Origin: Candidatus Moranbacteria bacterium GW2011_GWE2_36_40
GTDB taxonomy: Bacteria; Patescibacteriota; Minisyncoccia; Moranbacterales; GWC2-37-73
Reading direction: 5' to 3'
NCBI GenBank assembly: GCA_000991645.1
Contig: LBRX01000002.1
Coordinates: 1 to 44,311 of the forward strand
DNA length: 44,311 bases
Position numbers and translations under genes: made by a program. The number at the start of each line of letters is the position of its first letter. Position 1 is the stretch's first letter. Below are positions 18,605-27,740 of the stretch, piece after piece. The notes beneath the pieces were generated by a model, which was given only the letters and a program-made list of their open reading frames with translations, made no database searches and was not told the DNA's origin.

Positions 18605-18608
18605 CTAC

Positions 18609-18710
18609 AAAAAAATTCCACCAAACAAGAAAATCCTTGCTTTTAGTGGAGCATTCCAACCTATCCGTTTTTGGCTCAACGGCGGGCTAGATTCGGACTT
18701 TCTTAGTTGT
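18609..18710 (-). ncRNA. Candidate ~100-nt structured small RNA
   Basis: Minus-strand promoter TTGCCA-16-TATAAT at 18744-18717, hairpin CCGTT/AACGG, 3' hairpin TCCACTAAA…TTTGGTGGA followed by a T7 run; no plausible CDS. Confidence 0.5.
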
Positions 18711-18716
18711 GAATAA

Positions 18717-18744
18717 ATTATAGCAGGTTTTGGGGATTTGGCAA
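18717..18744 (-). promoter_or_regulatory. Promoter for the candidate sRNA (TTGCCA-16-TATAAT)
   Basis: Boxes read on the minus strand. Confidence 0.55.
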
Positions 18745-18749
18745 GAGTT

Positions 18750-18782
18750 AAGGCGCTTTCACGATGGAAAGCGCCTTTTGGT
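18750..18782. terminator. Strong GC-rich hairpin
   Basis: AAGGCGCTTTC acgatg GAAAGCGCCTTTTG. Confidence 0.65.
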
Positions 18783-18828
18783 TTAAATCCATTTGTCCAC
18801 AGTGCACCTCCTGATTGTGTTTGGATTC

Positions 18829-18882
18829 CTAAGCTCCTTTGTCGACCATCGGATCTCTGTGTCTGCAACCTTTCTCTTTCAT
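18829..18882 (-). CDS. 17-aa ORF (MKEKGCRHRDPMVDKGA) with strong SD
   Basis: Minus strand AAAGGAGG 8 nt upstream of ATG; promoter TTGACA-18-TAATAT at 18953-18924. Confidence 0.4.
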   Translation of the reverse strand: MKEKGCRHRDPMVDKGA

Positions 18883-18923
18883 GATCGTTTCCTCCTTTAA
18901 ATGGATGACAACTTTGTATTGAT

Positions 18924-18953
18924 ATATTATCAATTTTGATGAGTAATTGTCAA
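18924..18953 (-). promoter_or_regulatory. Sigma70-type promoter (TTGACA-18-TAATAT)
   Basis: Consensus -35 on the minus strand upstream of the SD/17-aa ORF. Confidence 0.55.
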
Positions 18954-18999
18954 ATTGATGTTTGTGGACATTTTTATAATAAAATTGTAGTATTAGATA

Positions 19000-19130
19000 T
19001 CAATTTTCAATTTTTAATTTTCAATTTTCAAACAAATCTCAATGATTCAATGTTATAATTTTCAAACATTGAGAAATTAAGTCATTGGAAATTGTTTAGA
19101 AATTAGAAATTGAAAATTAGAAATTATTAA
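19000..19130. repeat. AT-rich imperfect inverted repeat (CAATTTTCAATTTTTAATTTTC…GAAATTGAAAATTAGAAATT)
   Basis: Self-complementary; same style as 44025-44160. Confidence 0.65.
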
Positions 19131-19173
19131 TCTATGAAATTTGAAATTAACTCAAAATATAAACCTGCTGGCG

Positions 19174-19216
19174 ACCCCAGTAGCAGATCCGTCTGCTGAC
19201 GGCTCGCTACGGGGCA
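19174..19216. repeat. Palindrome GACCCCAGTAGCAGATCCGTCTGCTGACGGCTCGCTACGGGG
   Basis: CCCC…TAGC/GCTA…GGGG with inner AGCAGA/TCTGCT. Confidence 0.6.
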
Positions 19217-19245
19217 AGCCAACCTCAATTCTATAAAATATTACT

Positions 19246-21204
19246 ATGAAATTCATAATCGATAGTAAATTTAAGCCAAGTGGAGATCAACCGGGGGCGA
19301 TTGAGCTTCTTGTGCATGGATTGAATCATCATAAAAAATTTCAGACATTGATGGGTGTTACTGGTTCGGGAAAAACTTTCACAATTGCCAATGTTATTGA
19401 GGCTGTGCAGAAGCCGACATTGGTAATAGCGCCAAACAAAACTCTTGCGGCGCAGTTGGTGCAAGAGTTTCGAACTTTTTTTCCAAAAAATGCTGTGGAA
19501 TATTTTGTTTCATATTATGATTATTATCAGCCGGAAGCATACATTGCTTCATCGGACACTTATATTGAAAAAGAAGTGCAAATCAATGAAGAAATTGACC
19601 GATTGCGTCATGCCGCGACCAGTGGACTTTTGTCTAGGCGAGATGTAATTATTGTGGCTTCTGTTTCTTGTATCTATGGATTGGGATCGCCGGATTATTA
19701 TCGTGAAGGTACGGTTGAAGTGGAAGTAGGCAAAGAAAACTCGCGCGAAAAAATCATGCAAAAGATGGTGGACATGCAATATCATCGCAGCGAAGTTTTG
19801 GAACGAGGAAAATTTCGCGTCACAGGCGACACGATTGAAGTTATCACTCCGGGACGGGAAATTGTGACGCGCATTGAGTTGGAAGGAGGCTTGGTAAAAC
19901 GCATCCATGAATATGATTTGCTGACGGGTGAAAAATTGGGAGATTTGGAAAAAACATTGATTTATCCAGCGAAACATTTTGTGGTGCCGGAACCAGTAAT
20001 GCAAGAAGCATTAGCTGAAATAGAAGCGGATGCTAAGGAGAGAGTGAAATATTTCAAAGATAAGGGTAAACTTTTGGAGGCTGAAAGAATCGGACGACGC
20101 ACTGAGCAAGATCTGGAAATGATGCGAGAGGTTGGTTATTGCAATGGTATTGAAAATTATTCGCGTTATCTGACAGATAGATTGGCTGGCGAAGCCCCAT
20201 ATACCTTAATGGATTATTTCCCCAAGGACTTTTTGTTGGTGGTGGATGAATCGCATGTGACCATTCCGCAAATTGGTGCCATGTATCATGGCGATCGCTC
20301 TCGCAAAGAAGCTTTGATTGAAAATGGATTTCGTCTTCCGAGCGCCTTTGATAATCGTCCACTTAAATTTGAAGAATTTGAAGAACATATTAATCAGATG
20401 ATTTTTACGTCAGCCACACCTTCGAAATATGAAAAAGAAAATTCTACTGCAATTGCTCAACAAATTATTCGTCCAACCGGCTTAATTGATCCAGAGCTCA
20501 TTATTAAAAGTGCCAAGGGACAAGTAAAGGATGTTTTTGTTGAAATTGAAAAAGTGGTGGCTAAAAATGAGAGAGTGTTGATTACAACTCTGACTAAAAA
20601 AATGGCCGAGGATCTGACGGAGTTTTTGAAAGAGAATGGAATCAAATGTGAATATGTTCATTCTGATGTTGACACTTTGGATCGTGTGCGAATTTTGGAA
20701 GGGCTTCGACGTGGAGAATTTGACGTGTTGGTGGGAGTAAATCTTCTTCGTGAGGGACTTGATTTGCCAGAGGTTTCTCTTGTGGCTATTTTGGATGCTG
20801 ACAAAGAAGGTTTTTTGCGAAGTGAGACATCACTTATTCAAACAATTGGACGAGCTGCTAGAAATATTAATGGACGTGTTATTTTGTATGCAGATAGTGT
20901 TACAGGCTCAATGAAACGCGCTATTGATGAAACAAATCGTCGACGTGAAATTCAAATGGCTTATAACAAAAAACATCACATTACACCAAAAACAATTCAA
21001 AAAAATATCAAATCAATTGTTGATCACGAGATTAATCCTGAAATTGCAATGGATTTTTCAAGACTTGAATCCTTGGAGGATATTGGTGGATATATTAAAC
21101 AGAAAGAAAAAGAAATGAAAGAAGCAGCCAGGGGTCTTCAATTTGAAAAGGCTGCCTTGATTCGCGATGAGATTTCAACTTTGCGAAAATTGCAATTAAA
21201 GTAA
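19246..21204 (+). CDS. uvrB: Excinuclease ABC subunit B
   Basis: [29 protein letters not shown] beta-hairpin, TIGRAARN, C-terminal UVR domain. Confidence 0.98.
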   Translation: MKFIIDSKFKPSGDQPGAIELLVHGLNHHKKFQTLMGVTGSGKTFTIANVIEAVQKPTLVIAPNKTLAAQLVQEFRTFFPKNAVEYFVSYYDYYQPEAYIASSDTYIEKEVQINEEIDRLRHAATSGLLSRRDVIIVASVSCIYGLGSPDYYREGTVEVEVGKENSREKIMQKMVDMQYHRSEVLERGKFRVTGDTIEVITPGREIVTRIELEGGLVKRIHEYDLLTGEKLGDLEKTLIYPAKHFVVPEPVMQEALAEIEADAKERVKYFKDKGKLLEAERIGRRTEQDLEMMREVGYCNGIENYSRYLTDRLAGEAPYTLMDYFPKDFLLVVDESHVTIPQIGAMYHGDRSRKEALIENGFRLPSAFDNRPLKFEEFEEHINQMIFTSATPSKYEKENSTAIAQQIIRPTGLIDPELIIKSAKGQVKDVFVEIEKVVAKNERVLITTLTKKMAEDLTEFLKENGIKCEYVHSDVDTLDRVRILEGLRRGEFDVLVGVNLLREGLDLPEVSLVAILDADKEGFLRSETSLIQTIGRAARNINGRVILYADSVTGSMKRAIDETNRRREIQMAYNKKHHITPKTIQKNIKSIVDHEINPEIAMDFSRLESLEDIGGYIKQKEKEMKEAARGLQFEKAALIRDEISTLRKLQLK

Positions 21205-21331
21205 GTTTAATTTTTTCGTATCGCATATTACGCTTAGTCTTGTGCGATTTTGAATAACCCTGTAAAATAGGACAAGTGTTAAAAGGACACTATTTTAATA
21301 AAAAATTTAAGTATTAAAAAGTACGTATTTT

Positions 21332-22426
21332 ATGGAAAATGAAAACAAGTTGGAAGATAAAATATTAGAAGCTTCTGAAACAAAAATTGATCAAGAAAAA
21401 GTTGAAAGCAAAAAAGATGCGAATTGTTTTATGAATAAATTGTGTTGCAAGGATGGTCTTTGCAAATGTGGTAAAGGCAAATGGGTAGCATTAGCTGCTG
21501 TGGTATTGATTATTGCAGTTGCTGGATCTTATCTTTATAAAATTAAAAAAACAGATATTGGAGTTGATGGTGCAAAAGCAAAAGTTGAGCAATTCATTAA
21601 GGAAAATACTCCTGAAAATGGAAAGGGAATTGAAATTAAGGAGGTTATTAAAGAGGCTGGATTGTATAAGGTGACAATTGATGCTAATAAGCAAGAAATA
21701 GTTGCTTATATTGCAATCGATGGTAGCAAGTTTTTCCCGCAGGCAATAGATTTGAACAAGAAAGATGAAGCAGCAGCAGATAAAGCTGCGCAAGCTCCTG
21801 AAAAAACTGAAGCTGAAAATAAGACAGATGTGCCAACCGTTGACTTGTTTGTGATGAGTTATTGCCCATATGGACTTCAAATGGAAAGAGGCATTTTGCC
21901 TGCAGTTGAAGCATTGGGTAATAAAATTAAATTTAACTTAAAATTTGTTGACTATGCCTTGCACGGACAAAAAGAAGTGGATGAGAACTTGAATCAATAT
22001 TGCATCAGTAAAACACAGCCAACGAAATTAAACAGTTATTTGAAATGTTTTTGGAAGGATAGCAAGGGAGCGAGCGCTGCCTGCATGAAAACTTTGGGAA
22101 TAAATGCTGCACAAATTTCAACTTGCGTTAGTGATGCAGTTAAACAATTTGGTTCTACGGAAAAGTCTCTTGGGGTTAACAAGGAAGAGGGGGTGCAATT
22201 TGGAGTGCAAGGTTCTCCAACATTGGTTGTTAATGAAACAACAATTGCATCTGGTCGTGACAGCGCTAGTGTTTTGAAGGCAATCTGTTCAGGATTTGCA
22301 AATCAGCCAAAAGAATGTCAGGCAAAACTATCCGCAACTTCTCCAGTGGCTGGATTTGATGATCAAGCATCTGCTTCCGCAGGCGGAAGTGCACCAGCCG
22401 CTTCATGTGAAACGCCAGCAAAGTAA
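21332..22426 (+). CDS. Membrane-anchored thioredoxin-fold protein with MSYCPYG motif (DsbA/GILT-like)
   Basis: Cys-rich N-terminus, TM WVALAAVVLIIAVAGSYLY, VDLFVMSYCPYGLQMERGILP, VQGSPTLVVNETTI cis-Pro region. Confidence 0.75.
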   Translation: MENENKLEDKILEASETKIDQEKVESKKDANCFMNKLCCKDGLCKCGKGKWVALAAVVLIIAVAGSYLYKIKKTDIGVDGAKAKVEQFIKENTPENGKGIEIKEVIKEAGLYKVTIDANKQEIVAYIAIDGSKFFPQAIDLNKKDEAAADKAAQAPEKTEAENKTDVPTVDLFVMSYCPYGLQMERGILPAVEALGNKIKFNLKFVDYALHGQKEVDENLNQYCISKTQPTKLNSYLKCFWKDSKGASAACMKTLGINAAQISTCVSDAVKQFGSTEKSLGVNKEEGVQFGVQGSPTLVVNETTIASGRDSASVLKAICSGFANQPKECQAKLSATSPVAGFDDQASASAGGSAPAASCETPAK

Positions 22427-22445
22427 TATTACAAAATTGATTTCT

Positions 22446-22483
22446 TCTTAAAAGCGTAGTACTATGTATTACGCTTTTAAATT
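22446..22483 (+). terminator. Terminator hairpin
   Basis: CTTAAAAGCGTA gtactatg TATTACGCTTTTAA. Confidence 0.65.
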
Positions 22484-22501
22484 TGTGATTTAATTTTAAA
22501 T

Positions 22502-25471
22502 ATGCAGGAAAATAAAATAGTCATCAAGGGTGCGCGTGAGCATAACCTAAAAAATATAGATTTGGAGTTGCCTCGAAATAAGTTTATCGTGTTTACGGGG
22601 CTTTCTGGTAGTGGAAAATCAACATTGGCATTTGACACTATCTTTGCGGAAGGTCAGAGAAGATATTTGGAAAGTTTGTCGAGTTATGCTAGGCAATTTT
22701 TGGGACAAATGGATAAGCCTGATGTTGACTATATTGAAGGACTTTCGCCTGCTATTTCTATTGATCAAAAATCAACATCTCACAATCCACGTTCAACGGT
22801 TGGAACTGTAACAGAAATTCATGATTATCTGAGACTTCTTTATGCAAAGATTGGAATTCCACATTGTCCAGAATGTGGACGTGAAATTTCCAAGCTTTCA
22901 ACTGATGAAATTGTGGACAGAATTTTGAATCTCACTGAACCTCACCCCGACCCTCTCCTTAAAAAGGAGAGGGGGGAAAATGGAAACGCGAATACGCGCA
23001 ACGTTTCTATCGAAATTCTTTCACCGTTGGTGCGTGAGCGAAAGGGCGAATATTTGGCGATCCTTGATGATATGTGGAAGCGTGGATTTTCTGAGGCGAT
23101 TGTGGATGGAAAATTATTGCGCCTGGAAGATTTTAAAGATGTAAAGCTTGAGCGATATAAAAAACATAGCATTGATATCATTGTTGATCGTGTTGAAATA
23201 AATGATGAAAATTTGACGCGAATTTTTGAAGGAGTGGAAAAAGCTCTTAGGCTTTCACATGGGATTGTAAAAGTAAAATGTCAAAAACAACAGACAGCAG
23301 ACAATAAACAACAAACAACAAAAAATTCTAAATCCAAAAATTCAGATGAGTGTGAGGTTGAGCAGATTTTTAATCAGAATTTATCTTGTCCAATTCATGA
23401 TATTGAATTTCCAGATTTGGAACCTCGATTGTTTTCATTTAATTCTCCATTTGGTGCCTGTGAAGCTTGTGAGGGATTGGGTGTGAAGAAAGAAATTGAT
23501 CCTGCAAGAATAATGCCAGACAAAAATAAAACCATTGCCGAAGGAGGTTTGATGCCTTGGAGTTATAAAAAAAATAATTATATTGGTTCAGTGCTTAAGG
23601 CGGTTTGTGAATTTTATTATATACCAGACAATAAACGTTTGCGTGACCTGACCAAAACTCAATTGGATTTGTTGCTTTATGGTCATAGTGATGAGGATGT
23701 AATTAGGGTAAAGTTTTTTGCACGCGGGGGTGGAGGACATTTTAATGTGACATGGAAAGGCGTGATCTTTTGGATGCAAGAGCGCTATAGAACAACAACT
23801 TCAGATGCAATTAGACAAGACATTGAAAAATACATGTCTCAAAAGTCTTGTAGTGTTTGCCATGGTTCACGTTATAAAAGTCAGGTGCTTTTAGTTACAG
23901 TTGGACAAAAAAATATTCATGAAACCTCAATTCAAAGCATAAAAGAATGCATATCTTTTTTTGAGCATATTAAACTTACACATCGTGAAGAATTAATTGC
24001 AGGAAGAATCCTCAAGGAAATTGTTGCACGTTTGGTATTTTTGAATAATGTTGGATTGGATTATTTGACATTGCAAAGAGCTGCTTATTCTTTGTCAGGA
24101 GGAGAGTCCCAGCGCATTCGCTTGGCATCACAAATTGGCTCACAATTGGTTGGCGTGCTGTACATTTTGGATGAACCATCTATTGGTCTTCATGCACGTG
24201 ATAATATTAAGCTTATTGACGCATTGCGTCATCTGCAAAAAATAGGAAACACTTTGATTGTTATTGAGCATGATGAAGAAATGATGCGCAGTGCTGATTG
24301 GCTTGTGGATATTGGACCACGTGCCGGAAAACATGGTGGGGAAATTGTTGCTCAAGGAACACCAAATGAGGTTATTAACAATCCCAATTCTCTTACTGGT
24401 CAGTATCTTAGAGGAGAATTGCAAATTGAAATTCCTAAGGTTCGTCGCTCTATAAATAAGAAGAGATCTATTACTGTGCGTGGTGCGAGTGAACACAATC
24501 TTAAGAATGTGACAGTTGAATTTCCACTTAAAGTTTTCACTTGCGTGACTGGAGTTTCTGGCTCTGGAAAATCAACGCTGGTTGAGGACACCTTGTATAA
24601 AGCCTTGGCCAATAAGCTTCATCGTGCACTTGATGTGCCAGCACATCACAATGAAATTATTGGAATTGAGAATATAAACAAAGTAATCATGATTGATCAG
24701 TCACCGATTGGAAGAACACCACGATCAAATCCTGCTACCTATACCGGACTTTTTACACATATTCGTGAATTGTTCGCTAAAACAAAGGATGCTAAATTGC
24801 GAGGATATGGACCAGGACGTTTTTCTTTTAACGTTGCTGGTGGACGTTGTGATAATTGCAGTGGAGAAGGATATTTGAAAATCGAAATGCAATTTATGCC
24901 TGATGTTTATTTGCCGTGTGATGTTTGTCATGGAAAAAGATATAATAGTGAAACACTTCAAGTGAAATTCAAAGGTAAAAATATTGCAGAAGTATTGGGA
25001 ATGACTGTTTCGGAAGGTGTTGAATTTTTTTCCTCAATTTCAAAAATTTCTGATCCTTTGAAAATTTTGGAAGATGTTGGCTTGGGATATATCGAACTTG
25101 GTCAAAGTGCTACCACGCTTTCTGGCGGGGAAGCGCAAAGAATAAAACTCGCCTCTGAACTTTCCCGTCGTGCTACTGGGGACACGTTGTATATCCTGGA
25201 TGAACCAACCACAGGGCTGCATTTTGATGATATAAAAAAATTATTGGAAGTACTTAATCGTCTTGTAAATGCTGGCAACACCGTTGTTGTAATTGAACAT
25301 AATATGGATGTTATTAAAACTGCTGACTGGATTATTGATATGGGGCCAGAGGGTGGAGATGGTGGCGGAAAGATTATCGTTACTGGCCCACCGGAAGAAA
25401 TCATCAAATATTATAAAGAAAGCTACACCGCCAAATATTTGCGGCAAGTTTTGAAACCGAAAAGTCTATAA
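22502..25471 (+). CDS. uvrA: Excinuclease ABC subunit A (copy 1)
   Basis: [45 protein letters not shown]; two ABC signatures ([22 protein letters not shown]); CxxC zinc sites. Confidence 0.97.
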   Translation: MQENKIVIKGAREHNLKNIDLELPRNKFIVFTGLSGSGKSTLAFDTIFAEGQRRYLESLSSYARQFLGQMDKPDVDYIEGLSPAISIDQKSTSHNPRSTVGTVTEIHDYLRLLYAKIGIPHCPECGREISKLSTDEIVDRILNLTEPHPDPLLKKERGENGNANTRNVSIEILSPLVRERKGEYLAILDDMWKRGFSEAIVDGKLLRLEDFKDVKLERYKKHSIDIIVDRVEINDENLTRIFEGVEKALRLSHGIVKVKCQKQQTADNKQQTTKNSKSKNSDECEVEQIFNQNLSCPIHDIEFPDLEPRLFSFNSPFGACEACEGLGVKKEIDPARIMPDKNKTIAEGGLMPWSYKKNNYIGSVLKAVCEFYYIPDNKRLRDLTKTQLDLLLYGHSDEDVIRVKFFARGGGGHFNVTWKGVIFWMQERYRTTTSDAIRQDIEKYMSQKSCSVCHGSRYKSQVLLVTVGQKNIHETSIQSIKECISFFEHIKLTHREELIAGRILKEIVARLVFLNNVGLDYLTLQRAAYSLSGGESQRIRLASQIGSQLVGVLYILDEPSIGLHARDNIKLIDALRHLQKIGNTLIVIEHDEEMMRSADWLVDIGPRAGKHGGEIVAQGTPNEVINNPNSLTGQYLRGELQIEIPKVRRSINKKRSITVRGASEHNLKNVTVEFPLKVFTCVTGVSGSGKSTLVEDTLYKALANKLHRALDVPAHHNEIIGIENINKVIMIDQSPIGRTPRSNPATYTGLFTHIRELFAKTKDAKLRGYGPGRFSFNVAGGRCDNCSGEGYLKIEMQFMPDVYLPCDVCHGKRYNSETLQVKFKGKNIAEVLGMTVSEGVEFFSSISKISDPLKILEDVGLGYIELGQSATTLSGGEAQRIKLASELSRRATGDTLYILDEPTTGLHFDDIKKLLEVLNRLVNAGNTVVVIEHNMDVIKTADWIIDMGPEGGDGGGKIIVTGPPEEIIKYYKESYTAKYLRQVLKPKSL
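22940..22978 (+). repeat. CCTCACCCCGACCCTCTCCTTAAAAAGGAGAGGGGGG repeat inside uvrA
   Basis: Perfect CCCTCTCCTT/AAGGAGAGGG hairpin; encodes [15 protein letters not shown]. Confidence 0.8.
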
Positions 25472-25492
25472 TAGCTTTTTTCTTTATCTTTC

Positions 25493-25543
25493 TCTCCTCA
25501 GATGAGGAGAGATGTCCCGATACGGAATCGGGACAGAGAGGTT
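25493..25543 (+). repeat. CTCTCCTCAGATGAGGAGAG + TGTCCCGATacggAATCGGGACA palindromic repeat
   Basis: Close copy of 10818-10864. Confidence 0.85.
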
Positions 25544-25567
25544 TGATTCGCTGTAAGAAAACAAAAA

Positions 25568-25609
25568 AAACCAAAACACAAGCGGTCGTATGATTTTTGG
25601 TTTTTTTGA
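25568..25609. terminator. Terminator hairpin
   Basis: aaaaaaaACCAAAA…TTTTTGGTTTTTTT. Confidence 0.6.
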
Positions 25610-25667
25610 AAAATAAAAAGGTATTTGCGCATATTAGGCAAATACCTTGGATCGTTCCTTTGTTTTT

Positions 25668-26069
25668 TTAGACTGTCTCGTGTTTGTTGTGTAGTTTCAG
25701 GTGGTTTAGGCAAACAAACATTGAGATGAAAATTGTTCTTATTGCCCATGATATGTTGGGTAGGTCATCCTTATTTGTCGTCCTCAAGATGTATTTTATT
25801 TCTTCTTCAGCTGAGATGGCAGGCATATTTCTGCGTGGCTTGCATGTCAACAATGATGCCGATACATGTATGCACGCAGTTATGATGCATTCATCAAAAA
25901 GGATTCCTTTTTGGGCCTTGGATGCATTGTCCAAAAAGTATTCAAATTCTCCATACTCTGTTACATATCTGAATAATAATGGATGAATATTCTCCAAATC
26001 AAGTTTGTCTACATGTTTGAGAACAGCCACACATGTTTCTATGGATACAAGATTATCATTGTTTTGCAT
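25668..26069 (-). CDS. Hypothetical protein, 133 aa
   Basis: SD AAGGAGG upstream of ATG; minus-strand promoter TTGACA-17-TATCAT at 26154-26126. Confidence 0.6.
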   Translation of the reverse strand: MQNNDNLVSIETCVAVLKHVDKLDLENIHPLLFRYVTEYGEFEYFLDNASKAQKGILFDECIITACIHVSASLLTCKPRRNMPAISAEEEIKYILRTTNKDDLPNISWAIRTIFISMFVCLNHLKLHNKHETV

Positions 26070-26125
26070 CGCGCTTCCTCCTTGAGAATGTTGTTTTGTA
26101 AGAACTATTGATACTTCAAAATAAT

Positions 26126-26154
26126 ATGATATATTAAATTGATATTAATGTCAA
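26126..26154 (-). promoter_or_regulatory. Promoter for the 133-aa gene (TTGACA-17-TATCAT)
   Basis: Consensus -35, 17-nt spacer. Confidence 0.6.
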
Positions 26155-26167
26155 TAATTATTTAATC

Positions 26168-27646
26168 ATGAAAAGAAATAATTTTCAAGATATTGTCAAA
26201 AAATTACCACAAGCACTAGGGGTGTATTTTTTTCGTGGGGGAAAAGGCAAAATTTTGTATATTGGCAAAGCCACAAATTTGCGAAGTCGAGTGGCTTCAT
26301 ATTTTCGCGGGCAGGGTTCGGAGTCCGACTCCGAATTTCGGAGTCGGACTCCGATCACACCACTTAGCGTGGCAGGTCGAAGTGAGTGGATTGGCTTGAT
26401 GGTTTCTCAAGTGGTCAACATTGATTTCGAGCAGACCGATTCTGTGCTGGAGGCTTTAATTTTGGAAAGCAACTCAATCAAAAAACATCAGCCAAAATAT
26501 AATACACTGGAAAAAGATGATAAAAGTTTTTCATATTTTGTTGTGACTAAAGAAGAATTTCCAAAAGTTTTGATTGTGAGGAAAACCGACTTGAAAAATT
26601 ATGTCATTCCGAACTTGTTTCGGAATCTAGAAGAGCCCAGCGAGATCCCTGAGCTAAATTCAGTGCAGGCTCTGAAACAAGTTCAGGATGGCAAAAAAAC
26701 AAACACTAAGAAGCTAATGCCTGAAAAGCTAAAAGCTATTTACGGTCCTTACACAAGCAAGCAGCAGATGCAGATTGCGCTTAAGATTATTCGCAGAATT
26801 TTTCCATTCCATGCTGGCAAACAAAAAACTGAAAAAGGTTGTTTGGATTTTCAAATAGGGATGTGTCCTGGGCCTTATGCGGATGCAATTTCCAAAGTTG
26901 ATTACAGGAAAAATATCTGTGGAATCGAAATGATTTTGCAGGGAAAGAAAAAAAGTTTGATTTCAAGAATGGAAAAAGAAATGCAGACTTTTTCCAAAAG
27001 AAACGAATTTGAAAAAGCGGCAGTCCTCCGAAATAAAATTTTTGCATTGCAACACATTCGCGACGTGGCGCTGATGACAAGAGATTTTGAGCCTGTTGAA
27101 TTTTCTAAAAAGCTAACGCCTAATAAGCTAAAGCCTGCCCGCATTGAGGCTTACGACATCTCTAATATTTCAGGCGATCACGCTGTGGGCTCGATGGTAG
27201 TTTTTTCCGCCAAAGGCGGATCCGCCTTTGGCGGAGAAAACTGGCTGCCGGAAAAATCGCAGTATCGAAAATTCAAAATTAAAACAGTAGAAGGTTCAAA
27301 TGATGTGGCGATGATGAAAGAAGTTTTGTCGCGAAGATTTAATAATGACTGGACAATGCCAGACTTGATTTTGTTAGATGGTGGACAGGGACACGTTAAT
27401 ATGGCAGGGGACTTAGTACGCGAATTAGGACTAGATGTATTGATTGTTGGTGTAGCTAAGGGTAAGACGCGTAAAAATCTCAATTTCCAATTTCCAATTT
27501 CCAATAAAATCCAAATGACTCAATTTCCAAGGGAATTGCAGGATTTTTTGAATGATAAAAATTCAGTAAAGCACATAATGGATGAGGCGCATCGTTTTGC
27601 AATCTCTTATCACCGAAAATTACGCAGCAAAAACTCTTTAAAATAG
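26168..27646 (+). CDS. uvrC: Excinuclease ABC subunit C, apparently lacking C-terminal HhH2
   Basis: GIY-YIG (GVYFFRGGKGKILYIGKATNLRSRV), UVR motif (NEFEKAAVLRNKIFAL), RNase-H-like YDISNISGDHAVGSMVVF…DLILLDGGQGHVN. Confidence 0.93.
   Translation: MKRNNFQDIVKKLPQALGVYFFRGGKGKILYIGKATNLRSRVASYFRGQGSESDSEFRSRTPITPLSVAGRSEWIGLMVSQVVNIDFEQTDSVLEALILESNSIKKHQPKYNTLEKDDKSFSYFVVTKEEFPKVLIVRKTDLKNYVIPNLFRNLEEPSEIPELNSVQALKQVQDGKKTNTKKLMPEKLKAIYGPYTSKQQMQIALKIIRRIFPFHAGKQKTEKGCLDFQIGMCPGPYADAISKVDYRKNICGIEMILQGKKKSLISRMEKEMQTFSKRNEFEKAAVLRNKIFALQHIRDVALMTRDFEPVEFSKKLTPNKLKPARIEAYDISNISGDHAVGSMVVFSAKGGSAFGGENWLPEKSQYRKFKIKTVEGSNDVAMMKEVLSRRFNNDWTMPDLILLDGGQGHVNMAGDLVRELGLDVLIVGVAKGKTRKNLNFQFPISNKIQMTQFPRELQDFLNDKNSVKHIMDEAHRFAISYHRKLRSKNSLK
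26319..26353 (+). repeat. Perfect 15-bp inverted arms CGGAGTCCGACTCCG/CGGAGTCGGACTCCG inside uvrC
   Basis: 5-nt spacer AATTT; encodes the GSESDSEFRSRTP segment. Confidence 0.9.
26603..26692 (+). repeat. GTCATTCCGAACTTGTTTCGGAAT…CTGAAACAAGTTCAGGATGGC composite palindromic repeat inside uvrC
   Basis: Shares GAACTTGTTTC/GAAACAAGTTC with argS 36998-37076; encodes VIPNLFRNL…ALKQVQDG. Confidence 0.85.
27206..27235 (+). repeat. 30-bp perfect palindrome TCCGCCAAAGGCGGATCCGCCTTTGGCGGA inside uvrC
   Basis: Exactly self-complementary; encodes SAKGGSAFGGE. Confidence 0.95.
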
Positions 27647-27740
27647 TTGAAAGACAGTTACTGTTGTTGCGTATCAATAAATACAAATCAAGACTGAACT
27701 TCGGGAGGATAGGCGGAGCTCAGTTTTGTGCAATGGAAAT

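Noticed and set aside
18640-18710. Possible tRNA or known housekeeping RNA
   Set aside because: No cloverleaf, TψC-like GGTTCRA or CCA pattern, and no recognisable SRP, RNase P or tmRNA motifs; kept only as an unclassified sRNA candidate.
18605-18868. 87-aa minus-strand ORF MQTQRSDGRQ…
   Set aside because: It spans a promoter, two hairpins and a terminator, with composition unlike other proteins here; non-coding RNA plus a short ORF explains it better.
25684-25986. 100-aa plus-strand ORF
   Set aside because: Antisense to the 133-aa minus ORF, which has a consensus promoter and SD; the plus ORF has neither.
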